Position numbers and translations under genes: made by a program
The notes under the pieces: model-generated
Seen by the model: the letters and a program-made list of their open reading frames with translations, nothing else
The model's database searches: none
What the model was told of the DNA's origin: nothing
Assembly: GCA_013995675.1 (NCBI GenBank)
Contig: VWRR01000008.1
Location: forward strand, 186,001-250,000
Direction: 5' to 3'
Origin: Cyanidiococcus yangmingshanensis
Taxonomy: Eukaryota > Rhodophyta > Bangiophyceae > Cyanidiales > Cyanidiaceae
DNA length: 64,000 bases
Shown: positions 27,758 to 37,770 of the stretch, in pieces
Layout of the letters: every line of letters starts with the position of its first letter
Position numbering within the stretch: position 1 is the stretch's first letter

Positions 27758-29683
27758 TCATGATCCATACGACTCGAGCGTGGTCATCATGGCCCTGGCA
27801 ATGATGTGGCTGACTTGTTCTGAGACTTGCAAGATATCGCGCCATTGCTGGTTATAGCGTTGACCACGACCTTGCCAGCGCTCACATAACGACAAGTGCC
27901 GCGGGTGGGACGCCTCACCTCCATAGTCTTGGGCACGATGACGCACGACGAGTTCCCACTCCCAATCGTGCTCGCAGAGTTCTAACCCAGTTGCATCGGG
28001 CAAGAACATGAAAGTCGTGAAGAAACCGATTGCAGCGGCGCCGGCCGAGAGAATAAATATCGTTCGAATACCTACGTATCCAAAGGTGAGCGTGGACACC
28101 AGTGCGCCGAACTTGCCACAAAAAGCACTGAGACCATGTGCTCGAGCGCGAACCTCACTCGGGTATAACTCTGCTGCACCGACGTAGGTCACCACATTGG
28201 GTCCAACCTGCGAAAAGAAAGAGGCCAGAATATAGAGGGCGATAAGCGCATGACGGTTGCTCGTTCGAAATTGATCATAGGTTCCAGCGAGGATTGCGAA
28301 AAACACCCCAATCATGGTGAACCCAAAGAGTTGTAGTCGTCGTCGTCCGCACCACGACTGGTCGATGATGGTCGCAGAGATATAGTACCCGACCAGAGAG
28401 ACGCCATTGTTCAGGAGAATCCACCCGTTCTGTGCCAAAAGATCAGCGTTCTGGTTAATGCCATTGAATATCGGCCCCGAATAGAGGCGATTTCCATAGA
28501 GGATGACGTCGTTGATAAACCAGGTGACGCCAGTGCCGATCAAGCGCGACCAATAATAGGCCAACAGCCGCTGGTACTCGGAGAGGCCACGCTCCAGCGG
28601 CTTGCCGTGACTGCGTCGCGCCTCTCGACGTTTTGCTGCTCTCATAAACGCCGCGTCCTCTTTGCTGAAGAACACTCGATGGAGAAAAAGCGCAATTAAC
28701 CACAACGCCCCGACTCCGTATACGAATCGCCACACAAAACTCAAGGCTCGCTGAGAATAGCCCATCTCATTGTTCGACGGATTCGAGCAGTTTGGCGAGG
28801 TCTGCTTGGCCACAACGACAGCGACAAGCGTCAGTAATGACCCAAACAGGATGCCGATGCCCTGCATACTGAACACCAAAGTGATCGAAGCGCCTCGCCA
28901 ACGAGTCTGTAACATCCTCCGTTCTCGGGACGAGCCCTGTTTCAGGTTCTGCTTATGCTCGGCAGCACGGGAAGCTGAAATTGGGTACTCGCCACCGATA
29001 CCGAGACCCAGAAAACCAAAAAACGAGCTCAGGACGATAAACACGGTGCTAATATCAGTCGAGTAGACAAAAGTCATCACCAATGCTCCAATCACCATCA
29101 TTGCGGCTGTACAGATTCCACCAATGCGACGCCCGAACGCATCCGCTACCCAGCCGAAACCCAGCATACCTAGCATAATACCGCCAAATACCACACATGA
29201 GTTTGCAATCAGCACACTATTCGAGCACGTGTACTGGGTCGGATACCCATCGTCTGGGCCTGTGCAAAATCCAGGTATAAAGTCCAGACACGGCGCTTTG
29301 GTGCACTGCGGAAACAAACCCGGACAGCGAACCTGGTTCGCACAGTTCACGCTACCGTGGATCGCACCCAACCAGCAAGTAGGGTACGCGGCTTCCCATA
29401 TCGTCTTCAACTGGCCAGTCGTAATCAGAAAGTACGCCGCAATAAACATTCCGGAACCGGCACCCATCGAACGAGACATGGACCAAAACAGCGCTCCATA
29501 GCGGGTTCGTTTCGGTTCGGGGTCCACCGAACCCTCCCTAGAGGACCGACGCGTCTCCGTCTCCGTCCGACTGTAGGAGAAGCGAAACGAGGCCTCACTA
29601 ACCTGAGCAGGAAGTGAGGCTTCGCCACCAGATATTCCCTCAACTTCAGATTGACTCGCATTGGCACGATTTGCAGTCTCCAT
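27758..29683 (-). CDS. Inorganic phosphate transporter, PHO84-like MFS family
   Basis: Proton-coupled phosphate symporter of the major facilitator superfamily, expected in the plasma membrane. Family marks: the loop GWVADAFGRRIGG between helices 2 and 3, the signature GLGIGGEYPISASRAAE (yeast Pho84 has GVGIGGDYPLSS at this point), the large central hydrophilic loop, ITWF-type helix 7 (GVTWFINDVILYGNRL) and ELYPSEVRARAHGLSAFCGK near helix 10. About 12 hydrophobic helices can be traced. The 641 residues from ATG 29683 include an 70-residue hydrophilic N-terminus and a Cys-rich insertion after helix 1 (CPGLFPQCTKAPCLDFIPGF) that is unusual and may be disulphide-linked outside the cell. Substrate could be another anion, but phosphate is the best fit. 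Confidence 0.85.
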   Translation of the reverse strand: METANRANASQSEVEGISGGEASLPAQVSEASFRFSYSRTETETRRSSREGSVDPEPKRTRYGALFWSMSRSMGAGSGMFIAAYFLITTGQLKTIWEAAYPTCWLGAIHGSVNCANQVRCPGLFPQCTKAPCLDFIPGFCTGPDDGYPTQYTCSNSVLIANSCVVFGGIMLGMLGFGWVADAFGRRIGGICTAAMMVIGALVMTFVYSTDISTVFIVLSSFFGFLGLGIGGEYPISASRAAEHKQNLKQGSSRERRMLQTRWRGASITLVFSMQGIGILFGSLLTLVAVVVAKQTSPNCSNPSNNEMGYSQRALSFVWRFVYGVGALWLIALFLHRVFFSKEDAAFMRAAKRREARRSHGKPLERGLSEYQRLLAYYWSRLIGTGVTWFINDVILYGNRLYSGPIFNGINQNADLLAQNGWILLNNGVSLVGYYISATIIDQSWCGRRRLQLFGFTMIGVFFAILAGTYDQFRTSNRHALIALYILASFFSQVGPNVVTYVGAAELYPSEVRARAHGLSAFCGKFGALVSTLTFGYVGIRTIFILSAGAAAIGFFTTFMFLPDATGLELCEHDWEWELVVRHRAQDYGGEASHPRHLSLCERWQGRGQRYNQQWRDILQVSEQVSHIIARAMMTTLESYGS

Positions 29684-31430
29684 GCTACACAATATACACC
29701 AGCGGGACGCTGGAGGCAAACGAAGACACCTGGTACGAACTCGTCGTTCGGAACCAAAACGCAAAGCTGGATCCGGGAGCAAGCGTCACTGATCAACTGA
29801 ACCAATGCTGTTTGAGGGGATGGTCGACGTGGTACCTCGACGAAAACGTTCGGTTGAGCAACCTCTGCAGCAACATCGAGAACAAGCGAGTGCCGTATCG
29901 CCTTTGCTGGAACGCCACCACTCCGAGCGAAAACGGTGACGCGCTTCGAAAGACTTGCTGGCCAGACGATTCTTTCGGCTTCGTCTTCGTCGAACTGGCC
30001 AATGCCACGAAGTTGCAGTTTAGATGTCTTCGATTGAAAGAGAGGGAAAGGGTTGGCGTTCCGCGAAGGACTCGTTGAGAACGTGACGATGCGGTGAATG
30101 GATCAAGACGCTGTTGAATGGACCAACAAACACAACTGGTTGCGCTCGGTTGATGATAATCGATGGAAGCGGACATCGAAGACAAGGTCAAGCTGAATGA
30201 AACATAGTACGCCAGACTCTTGGTTCAAGGAATGCCTGTGGTCTAAACGCTTCACTGGACTTGGTTTCAGAAGCAGGTGCAAACAAGTCTGGTGCTGAGC
30301 AACATACGTACGGTCCTTGAAGCGGCTTTGCCAACACGACCAAGCACGGTTTGTGTCTAAACGCGGCAGCTGAGCGTACTTTATGACTTCATAAATGCAT
30401 TTGTGCAGTATTTGTAGTTTTGTTCAGTTTGGAGAAGCTCTCTGGGCCTCGCTGCGTTTCGTGCGCTCCACTCGAATCGGTTTCTGGCCTTGTGCCGATC
30501 AAGTGTTCAGAACAACACCTCCAGTCTCGGTGAGGGAAATAGGCCAACCAAAGATCAGAGCAGATTGATCTCGTCACTTTTCAGAGCGATGGTTTGTCTC
30601 TTGTTGGTACAGACCTGGGGAAATGATCAGGAGACCAAGATCGACGTTTGATGACTCGTCGAGGGGCTCTCCAACGTCCAGAAGCGCGACATCATTGATG
30701 CCTGGCATTCGGATGAGTCACTGCGCCAACCGCAAAAGAGAGGAATTTTTGACTTCCTGCTTGAGCTTTTTGCGGCTCATGATTTCGTGACTACCGACAC
30801 AGAACTACCAACGGATCGATGCACTGCAGGTCGCCACCGGCATCGATCGTATCGGAATCGAAATACCGTTGATCATTTGCAATTTGTTCGGATGATGATC
30901 CTGGATGAATGCAACTAGACTAGGCATGCCTAAAGCTCTCATGGTCTCCACACTTGGTAAAGACATGCATAACTGTAGCTCATAGACGTATCGTCCTCTG
31001 AACAGAGATCAGCGTTCGAAGAGAACACCGTACTGTAGGAACGTGCTCGACACAGATAGATCCCTTTCCACCTGCCTCGCCAATCAGGCCGATGATCACG
31101 ACTCAAACAAGTTGAAATACCAACGACCTCATAACTAGACTAAGAAACATCAAGACAGCAACGTTCATCCAAGGGTCGTCAACCACATCAAAGATCTGAA
31201 CTGCAAACACGAAAACACTTTTTGAGCGTTTCTCTATCGGTCAACAGTCTGGGACCGCACCCGTGTCCAGAACTCGAGCCAGACTGGAATTGGATCACTC
31301 GGGTAGCCTGGCACGCCCTGATTGGCATACAGGGTTGAGACCCAAGGACCACTGCAAACTGATGTACGACCAGAACGGTGAACTAATCTGTGTTTAGGAG
31401 TCATGAATGCTGTAGCTGGAACTAGGTGGA
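29684..31430. other. Long divergent spacer transporter / Ca2+-ATPase
   Basis: About 1.75 kb. The longest plus frame (to 30078) is 154 codons and motif-free. From 30.2 to 31.4 kb frames are very short. Probably the regulatory regions of both flanking membrane-protein genes. Confidence 0.5.
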
Positions 31431-34400
31431 ATGGTAGCCTTCAGGGTGTCTTGTTGTGTCGGCTCACGAGCGTCGGTAGTGGCCTTCACTTGCGCAATGG
31501 CTGGTCGGCCGCTTTTCGTGACGAGTACGGGCCGAACCCAAGTACTCCAAATTCGATACCACTACCAGAGATCGTCTTTTGTTTGTGCAAAAGGCGTCAT
31601 GCAGCGGAGACTGCGGGCGAGTCATTCATTGTACTCGAGACTGCGCCCTGGACGACTTGGTGCCCGCGTTGGCGATCGACTCGTTCGGGGGACACTAGGG
31701 CTGCACGCTCGGGCTGACGCGAGCAGCCCGGCTCCAACGCCAGCCGCTCCAAGTGCACCCGAGTTCCAAACACCTGAGTCTATAGCGGCACACTACGCGG
31801 TGGAAATTGACCTCGGTTTGAGTACGAGACGCGCTCGCGAACTCTTAGAAGCGTACGGGCCGAACGCCCTACCGGAACCGCGATCGCAGACTCTGCTAGA
31901 ACGAGTCTTGGCCCAGTTCGAAGATAGGCTGGTGCAGATTCTTCTCGCTGCGGCAGGTATCTCGTTTGCACTCGCTGTATCTGCTCGCGAACCGACTGCA
32001 TCAGCCTACATTGAGCCCGCGATCATTCTGGTGATTCTTCTGCTCAACGCTGGGATCGGTGCTTTTCTAGAGTCTCGAGCTGATGATTCCATTCGAGCCA
32101 TGCAAGCATACTTGAGTGAAAAGGCACTCGTTATTCGAGATGAAGGCTCTCGAACGCAAATACCAGCGCAGGAGCTAGTCCCTGGAGATGTCATAGAGCT
32201 CCGGGCCGGCGACCTCGTGCCAGCGGATGCTCGCGTCGTTCGGCTACTTTCAAATCTGTTACAGGTTGACGAGTCTATCTTAACTGGTGAGTCTGGTGCG
32301 GTGGATAAGTTTACGGAGGCGTTAGCGTCGACGAATTCGGATGGGGTATTTTGCAGGCTCCCCTATCAAGAGCAGCGCAATATGCTTTTCACTGGCTCTG
32401 TCATCACGAGAGGGCGTTGTCTGGCGATCGTCGTGGCAACTGGACAGCAATCAGCTGTGGGAAGGATACGACAACAGCTTCTGGAACGAAAGAAAAGCGG
32501 TCGTATGGAATCCACGGAGCAGTCCGCACCAAAGACGCCGCTCGTTGAGCAGATGAATCGACTGGGTGATATCCTCACGAATTTGGTGCTAGGCATTTGT
32601 GGGACTGTGTTTGCGCTGAACGTTTTCCACGAACTGCAGCAGGTACCGCTTGCGGCGGTGCTCTCTCAGAACGGAGCGGATCAGACGCATCTTTTAGAGC
32701 AAACAATAGAATCATTCAAGTTCTCGGTTGCGCTGGCCGTTGCTGCAGTCCCCGAGGGACTCCCTGCAGTCATCACCACTTGCCTCGCGTTGGGCACACA
32801 ACGCATGTCGAAGCGCAATGTGCTTATTCGGGCGCTACCTTGCGTAGAGACCTTGGGCTGCACATCCGTCATATGCACCGATAAGACCGGAACGCTAACC
32901 CAGAACCGTATGCGCGTTGTGGAACTGATCACTGCACCGACAGCATCGAGTGAGTCACTGGCTCTTGTTCTAGCGATGTGCTCGGAGGCCACACTCGATG
33001 GCATAGGCGACCCAACAGAATTAGCATTGCTCCGAGCCGGAGAGCAGATGCGAGCAGAGAACGGCAACCGTGCCTATTGGGAGTCACGCTGTCGGGTCCT
33101 TCAAGTGAACGAGTTCGATCGCTCTCGGAAACGGATGAGTGTCCTCATTGTCTGTAATGACTCAGACGGTATCAAGGAGTCAGGATCGATCCGTCAGACC
33201 TCGCGCACGTTGCTGCTTGTGAAAGGAGCGCCCGAGTCTATTCTGGCGCAATGTCATTTTTCCGAGAGCGATGCTGCCGAGACATGGCTGGAGCGAACGC
33301 GAGAGCGTTCGAGTCGCGGGCTTCGCTGTATTGCTCTGGCCATACGAGATTGCACCAATGTCCCAGCAGAGCAGATTGGCGAGACTGAGCTGGAGTTATT
33401 GGGGCTTGCAGCGCTTCAAGATCCACCTCGACTGGGCGTTCGCGACGCCATCGATCGTTGCCAAAAGGCCGGTATTCGAGTCGTCATGATTACCGGTGAT
33501 CACGCGCTCACGGCAGCAGCCATCGCAAAAGAGGTTGGCATCCTCACATCGGACTCAAGATTGCGTTCGAGCGCTGACGAAGGCAATGCTCTGAGACCGC
33601 AAGTTATTTTGGGTGAGGATTTAGAGAACGCGCGTTACACATCCGAGGAGATCGCAGCGGCCCATGTGTTTGCCCGTGTCGAGCCGAAACACAAACTCCG
33701 CATCGTTGAGACATTGCAGCGGATTCGTCATGATGTTGTTGCCATGACTGGCGACGGCGTGAATGACGCGCCAGCACTAGCAGCGGCTGATGTGGGCGTG
33801 GCCATGGGAACAGGTACCCAGGTCGCGAAGGGCGCTGCCGACATGGTCATCGTCGATGATAATTTTGCAACGATCGTCTCCGCGGTAGAGGAAGGCCGAT
33901 CCATCTATGCCAATATGCGCCAATTTATTCGTTACCTGCTGAGCAGTAATATTGGCGAGGTGATTGCTGTGCTCGTTAGTTCACTCTGGTTGCATGTTCC
34001 GGAAATTCTGACTCCAGCGCAACTCCTCTGGGTGAACCTCATCACAGACGGTCTACCAGCCACCGCTCTGAGTTTCAACCCGACAGATTCAACGGCAATG
34101 CGTCGACCGCCTCGCCGCCGAGACGAGCCTTTTCTGCAGAACCGCCGGGGTCTTGGTGGCGACCTCGCTCGTTACCTGGCCATTGGCACCTACGTCGGGT
34201 TCGCTTGTGTTCTCGGATACCATGGCTTTGCGGATGATGCGGTACGAGCACGCTCAGTCGCAATGTCGGTCCTGGTAACGGCTGAGATGGGCAACGCGCT
34301 GAATGCGATCTCGGAGACAGAATCGATTCTGTTGCGGCCCTCAATCTTGTTGGGGAACCTGTGGCTCCTTGGCGCAGTTGCCGCCTCCATGGCTCTGCAG

Positions 34401-34577
34401 CTGTTGGTTCTCGAGAGCCCCCTTACCCAGACTGCTTTCGGGGTTCAGCCTCTTTCGCTCTCCGATTGGGTATTCATTTTCGGCGTCTCGGTCCCAGTCA
34501 TTGCCGTCGATGAGTTTTTCAAGTTCTTTCTGCGCAGGGAGCGATTCCAAAACTCCAGCGATACCCAGCAACTCTAG
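31431..34577 (+). CDS. P2A-type Ca2+-transporting ATPase (SERCA-like) with long N-terminal extension
   Basis: P-type pump that moves Ca2+ out of the cytosol. Phosphorylation motif DKTGTLTQNRM (Asp about residue 484), actuator TGES (about 285), nucleotide-binding KGAPESIL and hinge TGDGVNDAPALAAADVGVAM (about 772). Ca2+ ligands match SERCA: M4 AVPEGLPAVITTCLALGT, M5 LLSSNIGEVIAVL, M6 LLWVNLITDGLPATALSFNP, so both sites appear present. C-terminal VIAVDEFFKFFLRR parallels SERCA M10. Before the canonical cation-ATPase N-domain (EIDLGLSTRRARELLEAYGP) come about 115 residues rich in Arg, Ser and Val without acidic residues at first, unlike ER SERCA; this looks like an organelle import sequence (inference), although an internal start at one of the Met codons near residue 58 is possible. 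Confidence 0.93.
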   Translation: MVAFRVSCCVGSRASVVAFTCAMAGRPLFVTSTGRTQVLQIRYHYQRSSFVCAKGVMQRRLRASHSLYSRLRPGRLGARVGDRLVRGTLGLHARADASSPAPTPAAPSAPEFQTPESIAAHYAVEIDLGLSTRRARELLEAYGPNALPEPRSQTLLERVLAQFEDRLVQILLAAAGISFALAVSAREPTASAYIEPAIILVILLLNAGIGAFLESRADDSIRAMQAYLSEKALVIRDEGSRTQIPAQELVPGDVIELRAGDLVPADARVVRLLSNLLQVDESILTGESGAVDKFTEALASTNSDGVFCRLPYQEQRNMLFTGSVITRGRCLAIVVATGQQSAVGRIRQQLLERKKSGRMESTEQSAPKTPLVEQMNRLGDILTNLVLGICGTVFALNVFHELQQVPLAAVLSQNGADQTHLLEQTIESFKFSVALAVAAVPEGLPAVITTCLALGTQRMSKRNVLIRALPCVETLGCTSVICTDKTGTLTQNRMRVVELITAPTASSESLALVLAMCSEATLDGIGDPTELALLRAGEQMRAENGNRAYWESRCRVLQVNEFDRSRKRMSVLIVCNDSDGIKESGSIRQTSRTLLLVKGAPESILAQCHFSESDAAETWLERTRERSSRGLRCIALAIRDCTNVPAEQIGETELELLGLAALQDPPRLGVRDAIDRCQKAGIRVVMITGDHALTAAAIAKEVGILTSDSRLRSSADEGNALRPQVILGEDLENARYTSEEIAAAHVFARVEPKHKLRIVETLQRIRHDVVAMTGDGVNDAPALAAADVGVAMGTGTQVAKGAADMVIVDDNFATIVSAVEEGRSIYANMRQFIRYLLSSNIGEVIAVLVSSLWLHVPEILTPAQLLWVNLITDGLPATALSFNPTDSTAMRRPPRRRDEPFLQNRRGLGGDLARYLAIGTYVGFACVLGYHGFADDAVRARSVAMSVLVTAEMGNALNAISETESILLRPSILLGNLWLLGAVAASMALQLLVLESPLTQTAFGVQPLSLSDWVFIFGVSVPVIAVDEFFKFFLRRERFQNSSDTQQL

Positions 34578-34845
34578 GAAGGGTGCACGAGACGTGTCCA
34601 GGCACTAGGATGACCCTGCGATGGCTCTCAATGGCCCTGCAATGGTCTCGAGCGTGATTGCGGAAGCCCATCGAGACAGCCTTGCCTCCTTTCCACGAAA
34701 GAGGTGCACGGTCCATCGAGTTCAGGCGTGGTCGGGCAGCGCGTGCAGCCACGTCGCGAGCGCTCGCGACAATCATTCAGACCTGGTGTGCGAGCTAGTG
34801 CATGCCTGTTTGACGCTCCCCGGTCTGGCCGCACCGATGCATCTA
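34578..34845. other. Short convergent spacer
   Basis: About 270 bases between convergent Ca2+-ATPase and GT49 genes; nothing recognised. Confidence 0.5.
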
Positions 34846-36366
34846 TCAGGAGAGTTTTTCAACGGGCATCGACAGCTGCCGCTTGCCATAACGCGCACGC
34901 AACAGTTGCTCATGATACGCCTTGGTTGAGTTGACGTGCTGTAAATTCTCTTGCTTTTGCTGGTTTCGCATCGCAGAGTACTCGTGGTTAATGTGAACAA
35001 TGAAACAATCTCGCAGAACGTACATTTCGTAGCCTGCATAATGGAGCTCCTTGACGAAACTCTGCTTATTCCAACCGTAGCCAACAAAGATATCCTCGTA
35101 GCGCGGCAGTCCGTGTCGATACGCCACCATGTACGGTTCATAGCCTTCTGAGTATCGCACCCAATAGGGCTCGTCCCATTTCCCGGTTGCATCTTCACCT
35201 GACACCCCGAGCCAGCGCATAAAGTCGGTCGGCCCATGCCCCGGCCAGTACCAAGACACATGAAAAGGCACAATGCGACCTGCACGGGCCTCCTCTAAAA
35301 GCGCGGCTCGCGATGCTGGCAGCGGATCCGTGGCGCTCGAAGGCGTCTGGAGTTTCTCAAAGGCCGGCACCACCAGGACAGCCCTGCGTCGTTCCATGTC
35401 GTCACGGAGCTTTGGGTATCGTTCAAGGGTGTGCACCACATTGTCCGCGAGTTCAGGGTTCGGCAGAAAATCCACGTCGACGAGAAACACCCAGTCCGTC
35501 CGAGCATTATCGAGCGCCAGGTTGCGGGCGGCATTGAAGGGATAGTGAGTCATGCGCTCGTACTGATCAGCAACCAGGAGATGAATATCGATTCGATCTG
35601 AGCGTCCGCTGGGGAATCTATCGAGAACAAACGGAACTTGGCTGAGGTTTCGCACAAAGAGCGAGCAAGAAATGGGTCCCTTCCATACTTGGGCCAGACG
35701 ATGCAACTCGGGAAGCTTGGACAACGATATATGCGTTACAAGCGTGATCGCTGATGAGGTCAGCGTCTCGCCAGCCTTAACTCCTAGTTCAGACGTCTGG
35801 GTGCTTTCCAGAGACGGCGTTTGGACAGCGGGAGCCGTTGCCGCAATAAAGAAAGGTATCGAGCGCAGCGCTCTGGCAGTGAGACGGGCGACAGAGCGCG
35901 TTGGAGCCAAGCGAGTACGCGAACAGCGCTCGAAAACGGATCTTTCCTGCAGTTCGCACTCTTCAAGAGTCGTAGGTGGGTCTCTACCAAAGAGCTGATG
36001 CGGGTTATCGACCAATCGACATAGGTAAATGAGGCGAGCCAGAGACCGCACACAACGAAAGTACTCCTGGTGGGCGCCTCGCGGTAACGATTCCTCGTCT
36101 CCGACCCATATCGATCGCAGTATGTCCTTACGCGTTGCCTGCTTGCGTGCCCGAAAAAACTCGTGATAGTTGGAGCTCAACGGTCGTCGTAGAAGCGCCC
36201 ACAAAAGAACCGTTGTCACGACCAGGAAGAGTACCGTCGTTAGGTAACGCTTCCAGGCCGGTCGACGAACGCGGTAGCGGGGTCCCCACTGGCCCGGTAG
36301 CACCGTCGAGAACAACTTGTTTCTCTCTCGGCTCCGAGTTGGAAGATCAGCGGCGGATCGATTCAT
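34846..36366 (-). CDS. Golgi type II glycosyltransferase, LARGE/B4GAT1-like (GT49)
   Basis: Family 49 glycosyltransferases add glucuronic acid or N-acetylglucosamine-type sugars in the Golgi. ATG 36366 gives a short cytosolic tail, one signal-anchor (TTVLFLVVTTVLLWALL, about residues 41-57) and a lumenal domain. Diagnostic strings: YPFNAARNLALDNARTDWVF then LVDVDFLPNP (DxD metal site), RAVLVVPAFEK, the stretch WDEPYWVRYSEGYEPYMVA, RYEDIFVGYGWNKQSFVKEL and the late FIVHINHEY. These match the C-terminal domain of LARGE and B4GAT1. About 506 residues, single domain, so closer to B4GAT1 than to two-domain LARGE. A divergent second Golgi-type enzyme starts 1.4 kb away. Confidence 0.88.
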   Translation of the reverse strand: MNRSAADLPTRSRERNKLFSTVLPGQWGPRYRVRRPAWKRYLTTVLFLVVTTVLLWALLRRPLSSNYHEFFRARKQATRKDILRSIWVGDEESLPRGAHQEYFRCVRSLARLIYLCRLVDNPHQLFGRDPPTTLEECELQERSVFERCSRTRLAPTRSVARLTARALRSIPFFIAATAPAVQTPSLESTQTSELGVKAGETLTSSAITLVTHISLSKLPELHRLAQVWKGPISCSLFVRNLSQVPFVLDRFPSGRSDRIDIHLLVADQYERMTHYPFNAARNLALDNARTDWVFLVDVDFLPNPELADNVVHTLERYPKLRDDMERRRAVLVVPAFEKLQTPSSATDPLPASRAALLEEARAGRIVPFHVSWYWPGHGPTDFMRWLGVSGEDATGKWDEPYWVRYSEGYEPYMVAYRHGLPRYEDIFVGYGWNKQSFVKELHYAGYEMYVLRDCFIVHINHEYSAMRNQQKQENLQHVNSTKAYHEQLLRARYGKRQLSMPVEKLS

Positions 36367-37770
36367 CGTCTGGAAAGACCCACATAGGCGGTAGCGCGCG
36401 ACCAAGACGAGTCTCCTCGGAGACGTTCCCAGTAGGAGGAGGAACACGAGACGGCAGCGAATGATGGTTCGCCAAGGGCAGCTCGGCCAGAGCACGATGA
36501 AGCGGTGTCGGACTCGTGAGTCTCTCGCATGCCCAATGGCTTCTCATTTCAACCCGATATGATCAAGTGGCTGATACTGATCGGTGATCGAGTACCGGGG
36601 ATGAGATATCTGTCACCGATGGCAACTGATAAGCCTAGAACGAGGCTCCGAGCGCGCTGCGAGGAAGTCTCGAGAGCACAAACTCGGGTTTCTCATCTAT
36701 GAAGGCGTTTCGGGGGCAGCACAAGCTTCCAGGATGGATTTTCGTCGATGACGCAGTCGAGCCTTGACGCTGAACATTGTATGATAGCGAATGATCCACA
36801 GCGTCGGTTTATCGAGCCCGCCGTAGACCTCTGGTTTGATCTGGGACGCTCGGGGTGAAAGCTCATGCCCGCGACCCCGTGGGCTCGTACCAGAATTTCG
36901 CAACGAATAGATCATCTTGGTCGTCATCGGTATGATCATCGCAGTGTTTGTCGACAAGGTCCAATTGATGATAAATGCTTTCATGGATCCGCTATCACCC
37001 GATACTGCACATGCTTAAATTCATTCGGCTCTTTTCATCGGTGCGTATCTATTACTGAAAGAAAGAAAGATCACGCACTTGAACCGACTGGAGACGAGAG
37101 CGTGCTCGTCGCTCCATGCAAAACGATTCGCGTCCGTGCAACGGAATGATTTACTCCGAGTCACTCTAACAGTGTCCAAAATCCGGCCAAATCGCAACGT
37201 CGAGTCCTAGCTCGTAGTCAGTCTCCATCGACCGATGCCTGCAACCCCGGACGGACCATGCCACCAAATCCCTCGGAGTCAAAAACTGGCATCGCTGCAG
37301 CCACGATTTCCACTGCATTGATCCCTCCAAACATATGCATGCAACAGCGTCCCCGATAGCCGTGTCGTCTGATGAGGCACCACGAGAGCGGTGCCACGTG
37401 TCCTCGTCGGCAATCCGGCGGGAACGCGACGGTGCCGCAGGCGCATGCGTGCATCTGTCGCGTCATGAACAAACAGCGATCCCAACGGCGCGACGGCGGA
37501 TGGATGGATCACGCCTCGATCGCTGCGTGCGGCGGCGCCAGCGCTGCGAGCCGTTCCACGCATGCATCCCCACGGTGGATGGTCGGAGCCGTGCAGTGAG
37601 AGGACACGCCCACGCGCGCGTCACAACGTGTTGCCGAATTCGCGGCTCGTTGAGCCATCATCGCATCGTGATCGCTCCGGTCGCCCTGACGCACCCAAAT
37701 TGTTTCGTTGGGAGCGTATATGTAGCTGCGCGTTGAGCAATGTTGCGTTTGTAGCAGGAAAAACCCTTTC
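36367..37770. other. Divergent spacer between two glycosyltransferases
   Basis: About 1.4 kb. Short frames only; a 95-codon minus frame at 36697-36984 has no motif. It should contain both promoters. Confidence 0.5.
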
